In this document: positions 1 to 9,230 of the stretch, piece by piece
Layout: each line of letters opens with the position of its first letter
How positions within the stretch are numbered: position 1 is the stretch's first letter
Source of the DNA: CAZIKF01 sp964539825
GTDB lineage: Bacteria; Muiribacteriota; UBA6191
DNA: 64,000 bases
NCBI GenBank assembly: GCA_964539825.1
Contig: CAZIKF010000026.1
Location: 1 to 64,000, forward strand
Reading direction: 5' to 3'
Position numbers and translations under genes: made by a program
The notes under the pieces: model-generated
What the model was told of the DNA's origin: nothing
Seen by the model: only the letters and a program-made list of their open reading frames with translations
Databases searched by the model: none

Positions 1-14
1 GACTATAAATACAG

Positions 15-401
15 ATGCACTTCCGAATCGCTGTTCTTTTCTCTTTGTTTCTTTTTAACAATTCCCTGACAGCCTCAGGCACCTTTATTTATCCGCCGGA
101 CCCCCCTAAGAAAACAGTAATGGTTAAGGAAAGTACATTCCAGATGGGGAAGAGGCTCTTTGAGAGAGTTTTTCGCACTGGAAACTCTTGCTCAACATGC
201 CATTCCAAAAGCGCAGATCAAAAGTTTCGCCGCCGAAGCCTACATCGCACAATCAATAAATTCCTTCCCTGGTTGAATAAATGTGTCCTCGATGGGAAGA
301 GAATCGGTGGTGATCAGGCTTATTCAGGGGAGTCTTTGGAATACCAATCCCTTAGACTTTACCTGGCGAGAGAATACAGGCTTCTGGAATATCTGAAATA
401 G
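15..401 (+). CDS. Small exported CXXCH (cytochrome c-like) protein
   Basis: A 128-residue protein with an N-terminal signal peptide (hydrophobic stretch at residues 5-20, small residues at 20-22). A single haem-c attachment motif, C59-S-T-C62-H63, sits mid-protein, so a periplasmic or outer-membrane-facing monohaem role is likely. No clear distal Met ligand can be assigned. The flanking sequence is basic and gives no family match I can name. It ends three bases before the next ORF, so the two are probably co-transcribed. The region upstream of the start lies off the window, so the start is the first in-frame ATG and cannot be checked against a ribosome site. Confidence 0.7.
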   Translation: MHFRIAVLFSLFLFNNSLTASGTFIYPPDPPKKTVMVKESTFQMGKRLFERVFRTGNSCSTCHSKSADQKFRRRSLHRTINKFLPWLNKCVLDGKRIGGDQAYSGESLEYQSLRLYLAREYRLLEYLK

Positions 402-404
402 ATT

Positions 405-1235
405 ATGCGAATCCTTCTTTTTTTCCTCATTTTGACCAGCCTAAGAGCTAGTCCCTGGCCACTTGGCGAAAACAATCGATATCTTTCCCTTATCTATGGA
501 ATTGCGGAGTATGACCAGCTGTTTTTCAATCGACGAAGAGTAGCTATGTCCTCACAGGGGCACACAGGGAAGGGAATCACTAATGAGTCTTTGAGTCTGC
601 ACTTTCAAACGGGACTCAATATTCGAGATACACTCCTGGTATCTGTGCAGGCATCTAATATCGGTCCTATGCTGGACCTGGGGGGACCAAAACACCAGGG
701 TTTTTCGGATGCTTATATTGGGTTTAAGAGAAATACAAAATACGGGAAGATTTCACAGGGATATGAGCTTGGTTACTTATTGCCAGGCTCTTATCAGGAG
801 GAAGCGATTACCTCTCCGGGCTATGGAGCCCACGAAATTCATGCCACCTGGCACTGGGCTAAAGCATACTCCAGAAAAAGCGCTCTGATCGCTGCTATCA
901 AGGCGAAGATTAAGGCTGGGCCGGTACCACATTCGCTTGGATTGACACTCCAATACCAGCGTCGACTAAATAATGGCTGGAATGCGCAGTTCTTGTTTTC
1001 GGCAGAAGATGCCTTCGGGACGGTGAACCTCTTTGATACCAGCAGTGGTTGGCCCCAGGGTACAAATACAGCTTTTCATGAAAAGGACGAATTCCAAAAG
1101 TTTGTCGGTCTGGGGATTTCCAAGTCACTTCGAGAAGACTTGAATTTGTTTTGGTTGGCGGCTCATAAAATTTCATATAAAAACACGGATGCGTCTCGCA
1201 TATCCCACACTCTTGGTGTGGGCTATAGCTTCTAA
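405..1235 (+). CDS. Outer-membrane beta-barrel-like protein
   Basis: A 276-residue protein with a short signal peptide (residues 1-16). Alternating hydrophobic/polar segments run throughout and the C-terminus is aromatic (Gly-Tyr-Ser-Phe), both typical of outer-membrane barrels. Segments such as 'LGYLLPGSY' and 'SDAYIGFK' resemble the 'MetA pathway of phenol degradation' transporter-like barrel family, but this is a resemblance by eye only. It begins three bases after the CXXCH gene, so a two-gene transcription unit is likely. Substrate is unknown. Confidence 0.6.
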   Translation: MRILLFFLILTSLRASPWPLGENNRYLSLIYGIAEYDQLFFNRRRVAMSSQGHTGKGITNESLSLHFQTGLNIRDTLLVSVQASNIGPMLDLGGPKHQGFSDAYIGFKRNTKYGKISQGYELGYLLPGSYQEEAITSPGYGAHEIHATWHWAKAYSRKSALIAAIKAKIKAGPVPHSLGLTLQYQRRLNNGWNAQFLFSAEDAFGTVNLFDTSSGWPQGTNTAFHEKDEFQKFVGLGISKSLREDLNLFWLAAHKISYKNTDASRISHTLGVGYSF

Positions 1236-1339
1236 TTTCCTTGGATTGAAACTAAACTCTACCTTTTTCGTAAAATGAAGGGGATGCGCATTTCTCTACC
1301 CTACTTCAGGGACAGGGCTTTAGGTTCGAGAGGTCACCG

Positions 1340-1783
1340 ATGGCATTGAGTTTGAATAGTCGGGTTGAAATCCTTCTGGTCGAGGACAACCCAGGTGATG
1401 TTCGTCTGGCTAAGACAGCCCTAAAAGAAGCTGAGTTTGAAAACCATATCAGTGTGGCTAAAGATGGTGTAGAAGCGCTTTCCTTCTTGAGGCAGGAGGG
1501 GCAGTTTGAACAGGCTCCGCGACCTGACATTATTTTGTTAGATTTGAATCTACCCCGTAAAAGCGGCCACGAAGTGCTCGAAGAGATCAAAGCCGATGAG
1601 AATCTAAAACGAATCCCGGTCGTGGTTCTAAGTACTTCATCCTCCGAAGAAGATGTTTCCCAGAGTTACTACCTGAGGGCGAACTGTTATGTCAGCAAGC
1701 CTGTAGACCTCGATGAATACCTTGAAACACTCAAGACCATTGGTCTCTATTGGAGTTCCGTGGTCACTCTTCCCATCCCATAA
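1340..1783 (+). CDS. Single-domain response regulator (Rcp1/CheY-like)
   Basis: A stand-alone receiver domain of 147 residues. The acidic pair E15/D16, phospho-acceptor D68 (in LLDLNLP), T99 and K120 (in SKP) are all present, so it should be phosphorylatable. The 'VEDNPGDVRLAKTAL' start and 'LRQEGQF' insertion are typical of Rcp1-type receivers, which serve phytochrome-like or hybrid histidine kinases. There is no output domain and no kinase gene nearby, so its partner must be encoded elsewhere. An AGAGG sequence about 9 bases before the ATG supports the start. It is paralogous to the gene at 1930. Confidence 0.9.
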   Translation: MALSLNSRVEILLVEDNPGDVRLAKTALKEAEFENHISVAKDGVEALSFLRQEGQFEQAPRPDIILLDLNLPRKSGHEVLEEIKADENLKRIPVVVLSTSSSEEDVSQSYYLRANCYVSKPVDLDEYLETLKTIGLYWSSVVTLPIP

Positions 1784-1929
1784 AGCACAAAAAGTTTGTT
1801 TGTTTTTGTTGTTTTTTCGTTTTCCACTAGCCGATTTGTACTTTAGTCCCTATTCTTATAAAAGTACTATCTGACAGGATAGTCAGCGGTGGCAACTGAG
1901 TTCGGCACTCAGGCAATGGAGGAACACGG

Positions 1930-2385
1930 ATGTTCGGGCGTACGACGCAATCTTTTCATATCCTCTTGGTCGAGGATAATCTCGGAGACATAAGACTGGC
2001 CGAAGAGGCTTTAATTGAGTCCCCCATTGAGGGGAAATTACATGTAACTCGCAACGGTGATGAGACCCTTTCTTTTCTAAGAAGAGAAGGTCGATTTCAA
2101 GGGATCCCAATTCCCGACCTCATCTTGCTTGATTTGAATTTGCCGGGAATGAATGGGCATGAGATTCTTCAGAAGATTAAGGAAGATGAGAATATCTCTG
2201 CCATTCCCGTGGTTGTTTTCAGCACTTCCTGCTCTGAGGATGAGGTATTGAGAAGCTATAGTCTCAGAGCAAACTCTCATCGTTCTAAACCTATGGAATT
2301 TACTCAGTATCAGGAAACCATGAATTCTATCCTGGAGTGTTTTAGCCCGGATTTGGGGAGGGAAGCCCTTCCATTTATTGCCTGA
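1930..2385 (+). CDS. Single-domain response regulator (Rcp1/CheY-like), paralogue
   Basis: A 151-residue receiver domain closely related to the preceding gene, with the same residues at the same positions (E15, D16, D68, T99, K120). The SKP region differs (HRSKPMEF) and the C-terminal tail is longer. A strong GGAGG ribosome site precedes the ATG. A 146-base gap separates it from its paralogue, containing T-rich sequence and a small hairpin near 1896-1912, so it may be transcribed on its own. This looks like a tandem duplication followed by divergence. No effector or kinase lies alongside. Confidence 0.9.
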   Translation: MFGRTTQSFHILLVEDNLGDIRLAEEALIESPIEGKLHVTRNGDETLSFLRREGRFQGIPIPDLILLDLNLPGMNGHEILQKIKEDENISAIPVVVFSTSCSEDEVLRSYSLRANSHRSKPMEFTQYQETMNSILECFSPDLGREALPFIA

Positions 2386-2396
2386 AATCTCTGTTA

Positions 2397-2420
2397 AGGT
2401 TTGCTCTAGAAAGCAAACCT
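2397..2420. terminator. Hairpin between convergent genes, probable bidirectional terminator
   Basis: AGGTTTGCT (2397-2405) and AGCAAACCT (2412-2420) form a perfect 9-bp stem with a 6-base loop, placed exactly between the convergent response-regulator and patatin genes. No clean U-tract follows on either strand, so efficiency is uncertain. Confidence 0.5.
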
Positions 2421-2422
2421 AC

Positions 2423-4618
2423 TTAAAACTGATAACCCAGGGATAAGTGGGTCAAAAAATGATCGTCGCTATTGTAGGCGATGTGGGCCTGGGCTGGACC
2501 AAGCCTGGTTTTCTTCTTGATGCTCAGGACCGTGGATTTAAGCATATCCTTGAATTCAAACAAAAACTTGGAGTCTGTGGCAGCTAATCCAGCATATAGA
2601 TTAAGACCAAATGAGAGCTTTTCACTTCTGAGGTGTTCTAAACCAAACCGAAAACCCTGTAAATAATTTCCTCCAAGAGCGTGCTTTCTAAATCCAGGCA
2701 AGCTTGCCTCTTCTCGAAAGTTACCGAATCCTCCCAGGGAGAACTTGCGATAGAAAGGGACTAAATCGCCTTTCAAATGTCCGTGCTTAGTACCGAGTAT
2801 CAGTGAATTTTTCGCACCGAGAGATAAGTATCTCTCATAGATTAATGTCTTCCTAAGATAGTCAGCATCGGAGTTAAGCTCCTTGTCAGCAAGTTCTATT
2901 TGAGCCTGAAGAAAGGTACCCCGGGTTGGAAAATAGGAGTTGTTGAGACTATCCACCATCAGAACTGCAAAGACTTCAAAGAGCTTTTGTTGTTTTTGCT
3001 GAGCCAGAAAAAAGGGCTCTTCATCAATCCAATTTTTTTCAGCCCTCAATCCGATGCCTGAGCCATGGTTATTATCTAAAACTGAGCCTAGTAAAAGCTC
3101 AGTCCCAATCCGTTTCAGGGGTAGAGGACCCACCGGAACAGCACTTTTAACCGCGAATACATAAGGCTCATCTTCCTCATAGAAGGTACGGGTTCTCAGC
3201 CCGGTATAATGCGAGATCGCGGTCTGGTATAGGAAAAAGTTCTCAAGCTCTACTCGATTCTCATTACCCAGTACTACATCAAAAAGTGTACGAGAGTGAA
3301 ACTTTCCGATATAGCTAAGGGTACTGTTGATCAGGACCTGTGTACGATAAGCGCTGTCGTAGCGGATTCCCAGGTTTATATGACCAGACTCCCTCTCCAC
3401 GGCATCCACGATCAGGGTTGTTCCATCCAGAGAATAGGAGACTGTACGAAAGAAGAGAGATCGATAGAGTCTCTCAACGGCTGTGGCCAGCGCTTCCTGA
3501 GTAAAGAAGCCTGGCAGCGAAAGATTTAGTTCTCTTAGTACCCAGGCCTGGGGAACTTTCTTCAGACCTTTAAGAAGAACTTTTTCAAGGTAGACAGGCT
3601 GATTCTTGATAGCGTTGAGGGGTTTCTTTCCAAGGGGAATCCCCAGTTTGCTCAACCTTTCCTTGATTTCAGGTAGTATCTTTCTGGTTGCTGATTCTCC
3701 TCGTTCAATCCAATTCCTTACCTGGGAAAATTCTGATCTTGAGAGTCCATCCAAGTCAGGAAGTATGAGAATGTCACTCAGGCTTCTTTGTCGATCATTA
3801 TCTTGAGAACTGCGAAAACTAATCGCCTGGTCTACGATTTCTAGCATGGACTGTAAATTGGAGCCCTCCAATAGCCCGGTACCTACGTCGACCCCAATGA
3901 CAAGGTCTGCTCCTAGATTCTGAACATCCTCCACCGGAAAGTTGCGCACAAGCATTCCATCTACCAGTCTTCTCGAACCCATGTTTACCGGATAAAACAC
4001 ACTGGGAATGGACATGCTCGCTCGAATTGCGTCTGGCAGGATTCCACTGGTAATCGCGACCGGTTCTCCGCTTGCGAGATCGGTAGCCAGAATCACGATG
4101 GGTATTGGAAGGTTTAAAAAATTCTTTTCTCCCAGGGCGGGCCAGGTAAGCTTTGAACAGAAAACGGAAAGCTTTTGTCCCTCCACCAGGCCCGATGGAA
4201 GTTTGATTTTCCTCTTTGAGAGGGGAAGGCTGAGCACGTAACGTTGGAACCGTTCTTTTCTATCAAGACTAACCTCTTCTCTTCGAGGTTGGTCGACAAA
4301 CAATTCAGAGAAATTTAAAGAGAGAAAATGATCAATCAGCTCTTTAGCAGACCATCCCACGGCATAAAACCCACCTACTACCGCTCCCATGCTAGTACCG
4401 GAGATCATGTCAATGGGAATTCCCTCTTCCTCCAGCACCTTGAGTACACCAAGATGTGCCAGGCCTTTGGCTCCCCCACCTGAGAGTGCCAGTCCAATCT
4501 TTGGCACTTTAGAGCCCTTCTCCTCAGCGGAGTCGATCTGCAGGGAAAATAGCATCAAAAACAGGAGTAGAGGGATAAAGGCGGAGCCGCGCCTTGAGAA
4601 ATAATTGAAGAATTCCAT
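2423..4618 (-). CDS. Patatin-like phospholipase fused to Omp85-type barrel (PlpD-like)
   Basis: A 731-residue protein with a signal peptide (residues 14-30) followed by a patatin domain: glycine-rich oxyanion loop 'SGGGAKG' (46-52), nucleophile elbow G-T-S76-M-G, and catalytic D220 in 'VDGM' (family usually DGG or DGA). A POTRA-like segment follows at about 340-410, then a C-terminal barrel (about 415-731) ending in an aromatic residue. This is the type Vd secretion architecture, in which the lipase is carried to the cell surface by its own barrel. It is last in a minus-strand run of five closely spaced genes (57-base gap upstream), downstream of an ABC-2 permease. Phospholipase A activity is inferred from the Ser-Asp dyad. 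Confidence 0.9.
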   Translation of the reverse strand: MEFFNYFSRRGSAFIPLLLFLMLFSLQIDSAEEKGSKVPKIGLALSGGGAKGLAHLGVLKVLEEEGIPIDMISGTSMGAVVGGFYAVGWSAKELIDHFLSLNFSELFVDQPRREEVSLDRKERFQRYVLSLPLSKRKIKLPSGLVEGQKLSVFCSKLTWPALGEKNFLNLPIPIVILATDLASGEPVAITSGILPDAIRASMSIPSVFYPVNMGSRRLVDGMLVRNFPVEDVQNLGADLVIGVDVGTGLLEGSNLQSMLEIVDQAISFRSSQDNDRQRSLSDILILPDLDGLSRSEFSQVRNWIERGESATRKILPEIKERLSKLGIPLGKKPLNAIKNQPVYLEKVLLKGLKKVPQAWVLRELNLSLPGFFTQEALATAVERLYRSLFFRTVSYSLDGTTLIVDAVERESGHINLGIRYDSAYRTQVLINSTLSYIGKFHSRTLFDVVLGNENRVELENFFLYQTAISHYTGLRTRTFYEEDEPYVFAVKSAVPVGPLPLKRIGTELLLGSVLDNNHGSGIGLRAEKNWIDEEPFFLAQQKQQKLFEVFAVLMVDSLNNSYFPTRGTFLQAQIELADKELNSDADYLRKTLIYERYLSLGAKNSLILGTKHGHLKGDLVPFYRKFSLGGFGNFREEASLPGFRKHALGGNYLQGFRFGLEHLRSEKLSFGLNLYAGLAATDSKFLFEFKDMLKSTVLSIKKKTRLGPAQAHIAYNSDDHFLTHLSLGYQF

Positions 4619-4675
4619 GCTTTGTACTACATAGATATCGGTGGACTGGGCGGGACCTGGATAGGAAAAGAGACT

Positions 4676-5893
4676 CTAAATTCGAAGCAAGGCCGATCGA
4701 ATCTCTTTGAGTGACGGGCGGCGATTGTACATGAGTGTCCCAATTCGAAAAAGGCGAGCAGAAAGCCACACGAAAAAGACCATAAAAAGAGCCTGTGTGG
4801 CCAGTGATGCGATAATTTCCAGCCAGGATAAATCCGCCAGGCAGTAACGCGTTGTCATCACAAGAGGGGCCGTAAGAGGAAAGAAATTTAAAAAGGTCGC
4901 AAGGGGACCATGCAGCTCCTCAAGAATTATCTGCAAAACATAGATGGGAAGCAAAGAGGCAATGACAAAGAAAGCCGAAAGTTGTTGAGCATCCTTATAG
5001 TTCGCCGCCATTGACCCTATACCGATCATTAGAGCGGCGAAGATTAAGAATCCCATGGTAAAGGACAATGCCCCAAAAATCAGATGATCACTGGGGATTT
5101 TTCCAAACTCAAGGGGTATGTTCATGAGTTTACCGATAGTTGAAAAACTGGTAACGGCCATCACCGTCCAGGTCAAAACTTGAACCAGTGCGGCGGCTCC
5201 AAGCCCGAGAACCTTTCCGGCTATTAACTGGGTATCTCTGAGAGATGAGAGAAGGATCTCAATGGTTCTGTTTTCCTTTTCTTCAGAAACACTCTGTAAC
5301 AAAAATGTCGAAGCGGTGCTCTGAAACAAAACAAATAAAATCATGAAAAGGACAGGAACAACCAGGCGGTGATAATCATATGGCGTGATTTCACCCGAGG
5401 GGTTGAGGGTGAATAACTCAAAACGCAGGGTGTTAAAAATTCTCTCCTTATGTTCAGTTTTTTCAATATTTCTGAGAAGTTCTCTACGCAGAAAGGACTC
5501 CACAGGTTTTTGAAAGCTAGAGCGGGAACCTACACCACGGGTATGAGGAATAATCAAACGCACTCTTCCCGTCTTAAAGTAGTCATCGGGTATGACCAGG
5601 CCACCCAGAAAATTTCCCTCCTTGAACTGCTTTAGAGACTCGTCCAAGGAGTCCACAAAAAGAAAGGAGCTGGAGGTGTCTTTAGAAAAGTACTTTGTAT
5701 GGTCCTCCAATAGGATTTTTTCTCCCTTTGCCAATCTCTCTTCGAGCTTTGATTTTCCATAGGTTTGGGATGTATAGCTTAGAAAGACAAGAAACACACA
5801 AAAGAGCGGTAGAAAGAAGGTAATTGCTAAAAACTGCCATCGCTTTGTAGTCTGCGTAAATTCAAAGCGAGCGACTATGAGAGTTTTTTCCAT
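4676..5893 (-). CDS. ABC-2 type transporter permease (NatB-like)
   Basis: A 405-residue membrane protein. One N-terminal transmembrane helix (about 20-42) is followed by a long extracytoplasmic region and then five or six helices from about residue 180. The signature 'EEKENRTIEILLSS' after the second helix is typical of NatB/ABC-2 permeases, where it contacts the ATPase. No ATP-binding subunit is encoded in the window next to it, so the partner must be elsewhere. It lies 44 bases after the aminotransferase gene and 57 bases before the patatin gene on the same strand. Exported substrate is unknown. Confidence 0.88.
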   Translation of the reverse strand: MEKTLIVARFEFTQTTKRWQFLAITFFLPLFCVFLVFLSYTSQTYGKSKLEERLAKGEKILLEDHTKYFSKDTSSSFLFVDSLDESLKQFKEGNFLGGLVIPDDYFKTGRVRLIIPHTRGVGSRSSFQKPVESFLRRELLRNIEKTEHKERIFNTLRFELFTLNPSGEITPYDYHRLVVPVLFMILFVLFQSTASTFLLQSVSEEKENRTIEILLSSLRDTQLIAGKVLGLGAAALVQVLTWTVMAVTSFSTIGKLMNIPLEFGKIPSDHLIFGALSFTMGFLIFAALMIGIGSMAANYKDAQQLSAFFVIASLLPIYVLQIILEELHGPLATFLNFFPLTAPLVMTTRYCLADLSWLEIIASLATQALFMVFFVWLSARLFRIGTLMYNRRPSLKEIRSALLRI

Positions 5894-5937
5894 CCGAGGT
5901 TCCCATCTAAAGGTGGTAGTTTTTCATCAGTGATTCT

Positions 5938-6756
5938 TTAAGATCCGCTCCCTGGGTGAGGGGAGGATTGCAGAAAATTATCTTTGTAGGCATTTTTTAA
6001 ACTTTGATAAATCTTAGTGACACCGGGCAACATTATTGATTCCTTCATTTCCCAGCTTTCTTGATCCACGCTAAGAATAGGTACAACTTCCTTTCCTGAC
6101 CCGATAGCAAGAATTTCATCAAAGTTTGGGAGTTCCTGAAGATGTACATCTCTTTGGAATACTTCAAAGACCTTCCTTAATTCCGGTAACAGTACCTGAA
6201 GTGTGATGCCTGGGAGATTATTTTGCACCGGAATGATGATTTGATTTGCAGAGATAAAAAGAAGGTTTGAAGTGCTGCCCTCCAAAATCAAACCCTCTTT
6301 TGAGATCAACAGCAGTTCCTCTTGGTTTCGGTCTAGTTTACCAACAGCGCTATACAGACCAGGATTTTGAAATCCCTTGGCCCTTGGAATTTTTCGCTCA
6401 AACTCGAACAGCAATCCCCTGAGTCCACCTATCTTCTCTTTGATTGGGAGACCCTCGATCAAGAGCCATTCAGAATTCAGGGTGATTTGTACTTTATGGC
6501 AGAATTGTTGCTGATCTCTATTGAGGACACTAAGAAATAACTTTTCTACTTCAGAGATACCCAGGCGGGGTTTTAGTCCCAGGAGTTCGAGAGAACGGGT
6601 GATTCTCTCCAGGTGTAGGGGAAAGAAATAAGGAATAGGGGGTGAGCAGCCTTCAACACGAACACTAGTATAGGCACCTCTTTTCCTATCTTTTCCTCGG
6701 ATTGGAATTTCAGTTCCCGATTGATCGAAGCTGATCTGAAATGGGTTTAATGCCAA
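5938..6756 (-). CDS. Class IV aminotransferase-fold PLP enzyme (PabC/IlvE family)
   Basis: A 272-residue protein of fold-type IV PLP enzymes. The key features are a candidate Schiff-base lysine K140 in 'VGKLDRN', the glutamate-containing motif 'LEGSTSNLLF' (E159) and the downstream 'PGITLQVLL' and 'IGSGKEVVPI' phosphate-binding stretches. The family includes aminodeoxychorismate lyase (folate synthesis), branched-chain aminotransferase and D-amino-acid aminotransferase; overall length and motif style fit PabC-like members best, but this is not decisive. Position in a run with an exported thioredoxin-like protein gives no pathway clue. It is separated from its neighbours by about 45 bases on each side. 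Confidence 0.8.
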   Translation of the reverse strand: MALNPFQISFDQSGTEIPIRGKDRKRGAYTSVRVEGCSPPIPYFFPLHLERITRSLELLGLKPRLGISEVEKLFLSVLNRDQQQFCHKVQITLNSEWLLIEGLPIKEKIGGLRGLLFEFERKIPRAKGFQNPGLYSAVGKLDRNQEELLLISKEGLILEGSTSNLLFISANQIIIPVQNNLPGITLQVLLPELRKVFEVFQRDVHLQELPNFDEILAIGSGKEVVPILSVDQESWEMKESIMLPGVTKIYQSLKNAYKDNFLQSSPHPGSGS

Positions 6757-6801
6757 CTCATGATCCTTTCCATCAAGAGCGCTTGATCCAGGGGACTTGA
6801 T

Positions 6802-9171
6802 TCAGGGCTGAATCACGACTTCTATATTGTGTTTCTCCGGCCTCTTACATTCGCTATCGCTACAGGCTTGAGTATGAAGAAAAAAGTGAATTTTCCTGGT
6901 AGCAGATTCAGCCTGGTAGGGAATGCTCAATTCTACGGCTCCATCATATACAGATAAACCTTCATCACTAAAGTCGAGTTCAAGATCAATTCCATCTGGA
7001 TATTCAATAGATCCAAAGGTATATCCACGTGAGGGAATTGCTTCGACCTTTGTTGCGATCAGGTATTCTTGGTATGGTTCGGAGGAATTGATATGCCACC
7101 CGTCTTCCATTTGTATTTTTACAAGGATCTCAGATTTTTTCGGCACCAGATTTGCCAGGATTGTAAGCGGAAATTTCTCCAGTTGAAACCGGGACGGAGG
7201 TGCTTTGATTCTTTGTGCTGCAGAAATTGGTTTCAGCAGCGGCTTGGAGTCATCTTGGCTGACCACTGTATGGAGTGCCCCCATAAAACTCAAAGACTGC
7301 AAAGGTGATTTCAGTAAATCTGAACTATAGTAGAGAAGTGCCTCTCTGGCCTCTTGTAAATAGCGCGCGTCTTTTGTTGAAAGGTAAAGGCGGACCAGGG
7401 ATTCGGTCATCATGCCTGCTGGCGATGGGGTAACATTATCTGATTCCGCTTTTTCCCGTGCCAGTAGAACATCATGTTCGGATGAGGTCAGGTAAAACCC
7501 ACCGTTTTCTTGGTCCTTAAATTTTTGTAGCGCGTCATCAACGAGTGATTTAGCGCTTTTGAGCCAGTGCTCATTTTTATCGACTTTGTAAAGCTGCAAG
7601 AGTGCTACCGAAAGATTTGCGTAATCGCTGAGATAGCCAGGAACTCCATTCTCGCCCTCTCTGGAATTATGATAGAGCCTCCTCTTGACTCTCATTTTTT
7701 CAAGAATGTAGTTAGCGCTCCTTTGGGCAGCCTTGAGATAACGGGGTTCCTTTAGTGCGCTTGATGCAAATGCCAGAGCCCGAATCATCAGCCCATTCCA
7801 GGAAACGAGTACCTTATCATCTAGTAGAGGCCAAATTCTTTTAGAACGAATCGTCTGAAGGATTCCCAGTTCCTTCTTAACTGTTTCGGACTTCAAGACA
7901 AGATTTTCGACATGAGGAAGATTGAGGTAAGGGACAGTTTCTCCCACCTCTGGCCGGTAATTGCCAGACGTCTCGAAGCGAAAAAATTGGGCCAGTTTCT
8001 TTCCCTCTTTTTTTCCAAGGTGTTTTTGAAACTCTTCAATCTTCCAAAGGTAGAAAATCCCCTCCTCTCCCTCGCTATCCGCATCTAGAGCCGAATAAAA
8101 CGCTCCTTCTGGAGAGCGCATATCTCGTAATACAAATTCTATAGTTTCCCTCGAGACCTGTTCAAATAAAGGATCTGCTGTAATTTGAAACGCATGTGCG
8201 TAGACCTGTGCGAGCTGAGCATTGTCGTAAAGCATTTTTTCAAAGTGTGGCAAAAACCATTTTTCGTCGGTGGAATATCGATGAAACCCTCCACCAATTT
8301 GATCATAAATACCGCCAGAGGCCATTATCCTTAGAAGCTTAAGCCCCATTTGAAGTCGATCTTTCTTTCCTCTAATCTCAAAATCCTCAAACAGGAATAA
8401 GAGTTTTTGATGAGGCGGAAACTTAGGGCCGGGCGTAGCCGGAGATACAAGGTGCTCGAGAGAATACTCAACCTGGCGGATGGCTTCTTTCCTGGAGTTC
8501 AAATCAAGTTTTGTGGCCTTTTGCCGATCGGTTCCCATGAGGTCCTGAATCGCAGAGACAATGATTTCAGCGGATTCATCAACTCTTTTGCGGCCTTCGC
8601 TGAAAATTCCGAATATCTGGTTAAGAACCGACTTGAATCCAGGTCGAGAATATCTATCTTCCTTTGGGAAATAGGTTCCAGCAAAAAAAGGTTTTCGATC
8701 AGGAGTTAGCCAGACCGAATTGGGCCACCCTCCCCGGCCTCTCTGGATGAGTTGCGTAGCCATCATATAGATGGAGTCAATATCGGGTCTTTCCTCCCGA
8801 TCCACCTTGATGGAAATATACTTTTCATTAAGGATCGCTGCCACTTCCGCGTCCGAAAAGGACTCGCGCTCCATGACATGGCACCAATGGCAAGAAGAGT
8901 ATCCTACGGAGAGAAAAATTGGCTTATTTTCTTTGCGGGCACGTTCGAAAGCTTCATCACCCCAGGGGAACCAATTCACGGGATTGGTTGCGTGCTGAAG
9001 CAGGTAAGGACTCTTTTCAAAGATTAGTCGGTTGTATTTTTTGCCCCCATTTTTGGGGAGAGCATCAAGCTCAATTTTAGAAAGATGGGGTAAGGTTCCA
9101 GAGGACACGGGGTAGGAGACCAGGGTGAAAACCACACTCAGGATACACAATAATCCTCTAAGATGAATCAT
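6802..9171 (-). CDS. Exported YyaL/DUF255 thioredoxin-domain protein with C-terminal DsbD-alpha-like domain
   Basis: A 789-residue protein. Signal peptide 1-25; thioredoxin-like DUF255 domain at about 45-210 with 'NPVNWFPWG' and active-site C94-H-W-C97; an (alpha/alpha)6 glycan-enzyme-like region at about 215-640, as in YyaL/SPATA20 proteins. The last ~110 residues ('DGWHINSSEP' and C770-x4-C775) resemble the N-terminal domain of DsbD/ScsB, which passes electrons to periplasmic partners. YyaL proteins are normally cytosolic and end after the barrel, so both export and the extra redox domain are unusual. Function of the family is not established; a periplasmic thiol-redox role is inferred. Confidence 0.88.
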   Translation of the reverse strand: MIHLRGLLCILSVVFTLVSYPVSSGTLPHLSKIELDALPKNGGKKYNRLIFEKSPYLLQHATNPVNWFPWGDEAFERARKENKPIFLSVGYSSCHWCHVMERESFSDAEVAAILNEKYISIKVDREERPDIDSIYMMATQLIQRGRGGWPNSVWLTPDRKPFFAGTYFPKEDRYSRPGFKSVLNQIFGIFSEGRKRVDESAEIIVSAIQDLMGTDRQKATKLDLNSRKEAIRQVEYSLEHLVSPATPGPKFPPHQKLLFLFEDFEIRGKKDRLQMGLKLLRIMASGGIYDQIGGGFHRYSTDEKWFLPHFEKMLYDNAQLAQVYAHAFQITADPLFEQVSRETIEFVLRDMRSPEGAFYSALDADSEGEEGIFYLWKIEEFQKHLGKKEGKKLAQFFRFETSGNYRPEVGETVPYLNLPHVENLVLKSETVKKELGILQTIRSKRIWPLLDDKVLVSWNGLMIRALAFASSALKEPRYLKAAQRSANYILEKMRVKRRLYHNSREGENGVPGYLSDYANLSVALLQLYKVDKNEHWLKSAKSLVDDALQKFKDQENGGFYLTSSEHDVLLAREKAESDNVTPSPAGMMTESLVRLYLSTKDARYLQEAREALLYYSSDLLKSPLQSLSFMGALHTVVSQDDSKPLLKPISAAQRIKAPPSRFQLEKFPLTILANLVPKKSEILVKIQMEDGWHINSSEPYQEYLIATKVEAIPSRGYTFGSIEYPDGIDLELDFSDEGLSVYDGAVELSIPYQAESATRKIHFFLHTQACSDSECKRPEKHNIEVVIQP

Positions 9172-9230
9172 GAATCTTTTCCTATTCTTACGTCAATCTG
9201 GAGGGATTGGAGGCGGAATTCCAGGGGCTG

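Noticed and set aside
910..1176. 88-codon minus-strand ORF inside the barrel gene
   Set aside because: It is antisense to a better supported gene with a signal peptide and barrel-like C-terminus.
1860..1929. Riboswitch upstream of the second response regulator
   Set aside because: A small hairpin (CTGAGT/ACTCAG) lies near the ribosome site, but no conserved core of a known riboswitch class (e.g. GEMM) is visible.
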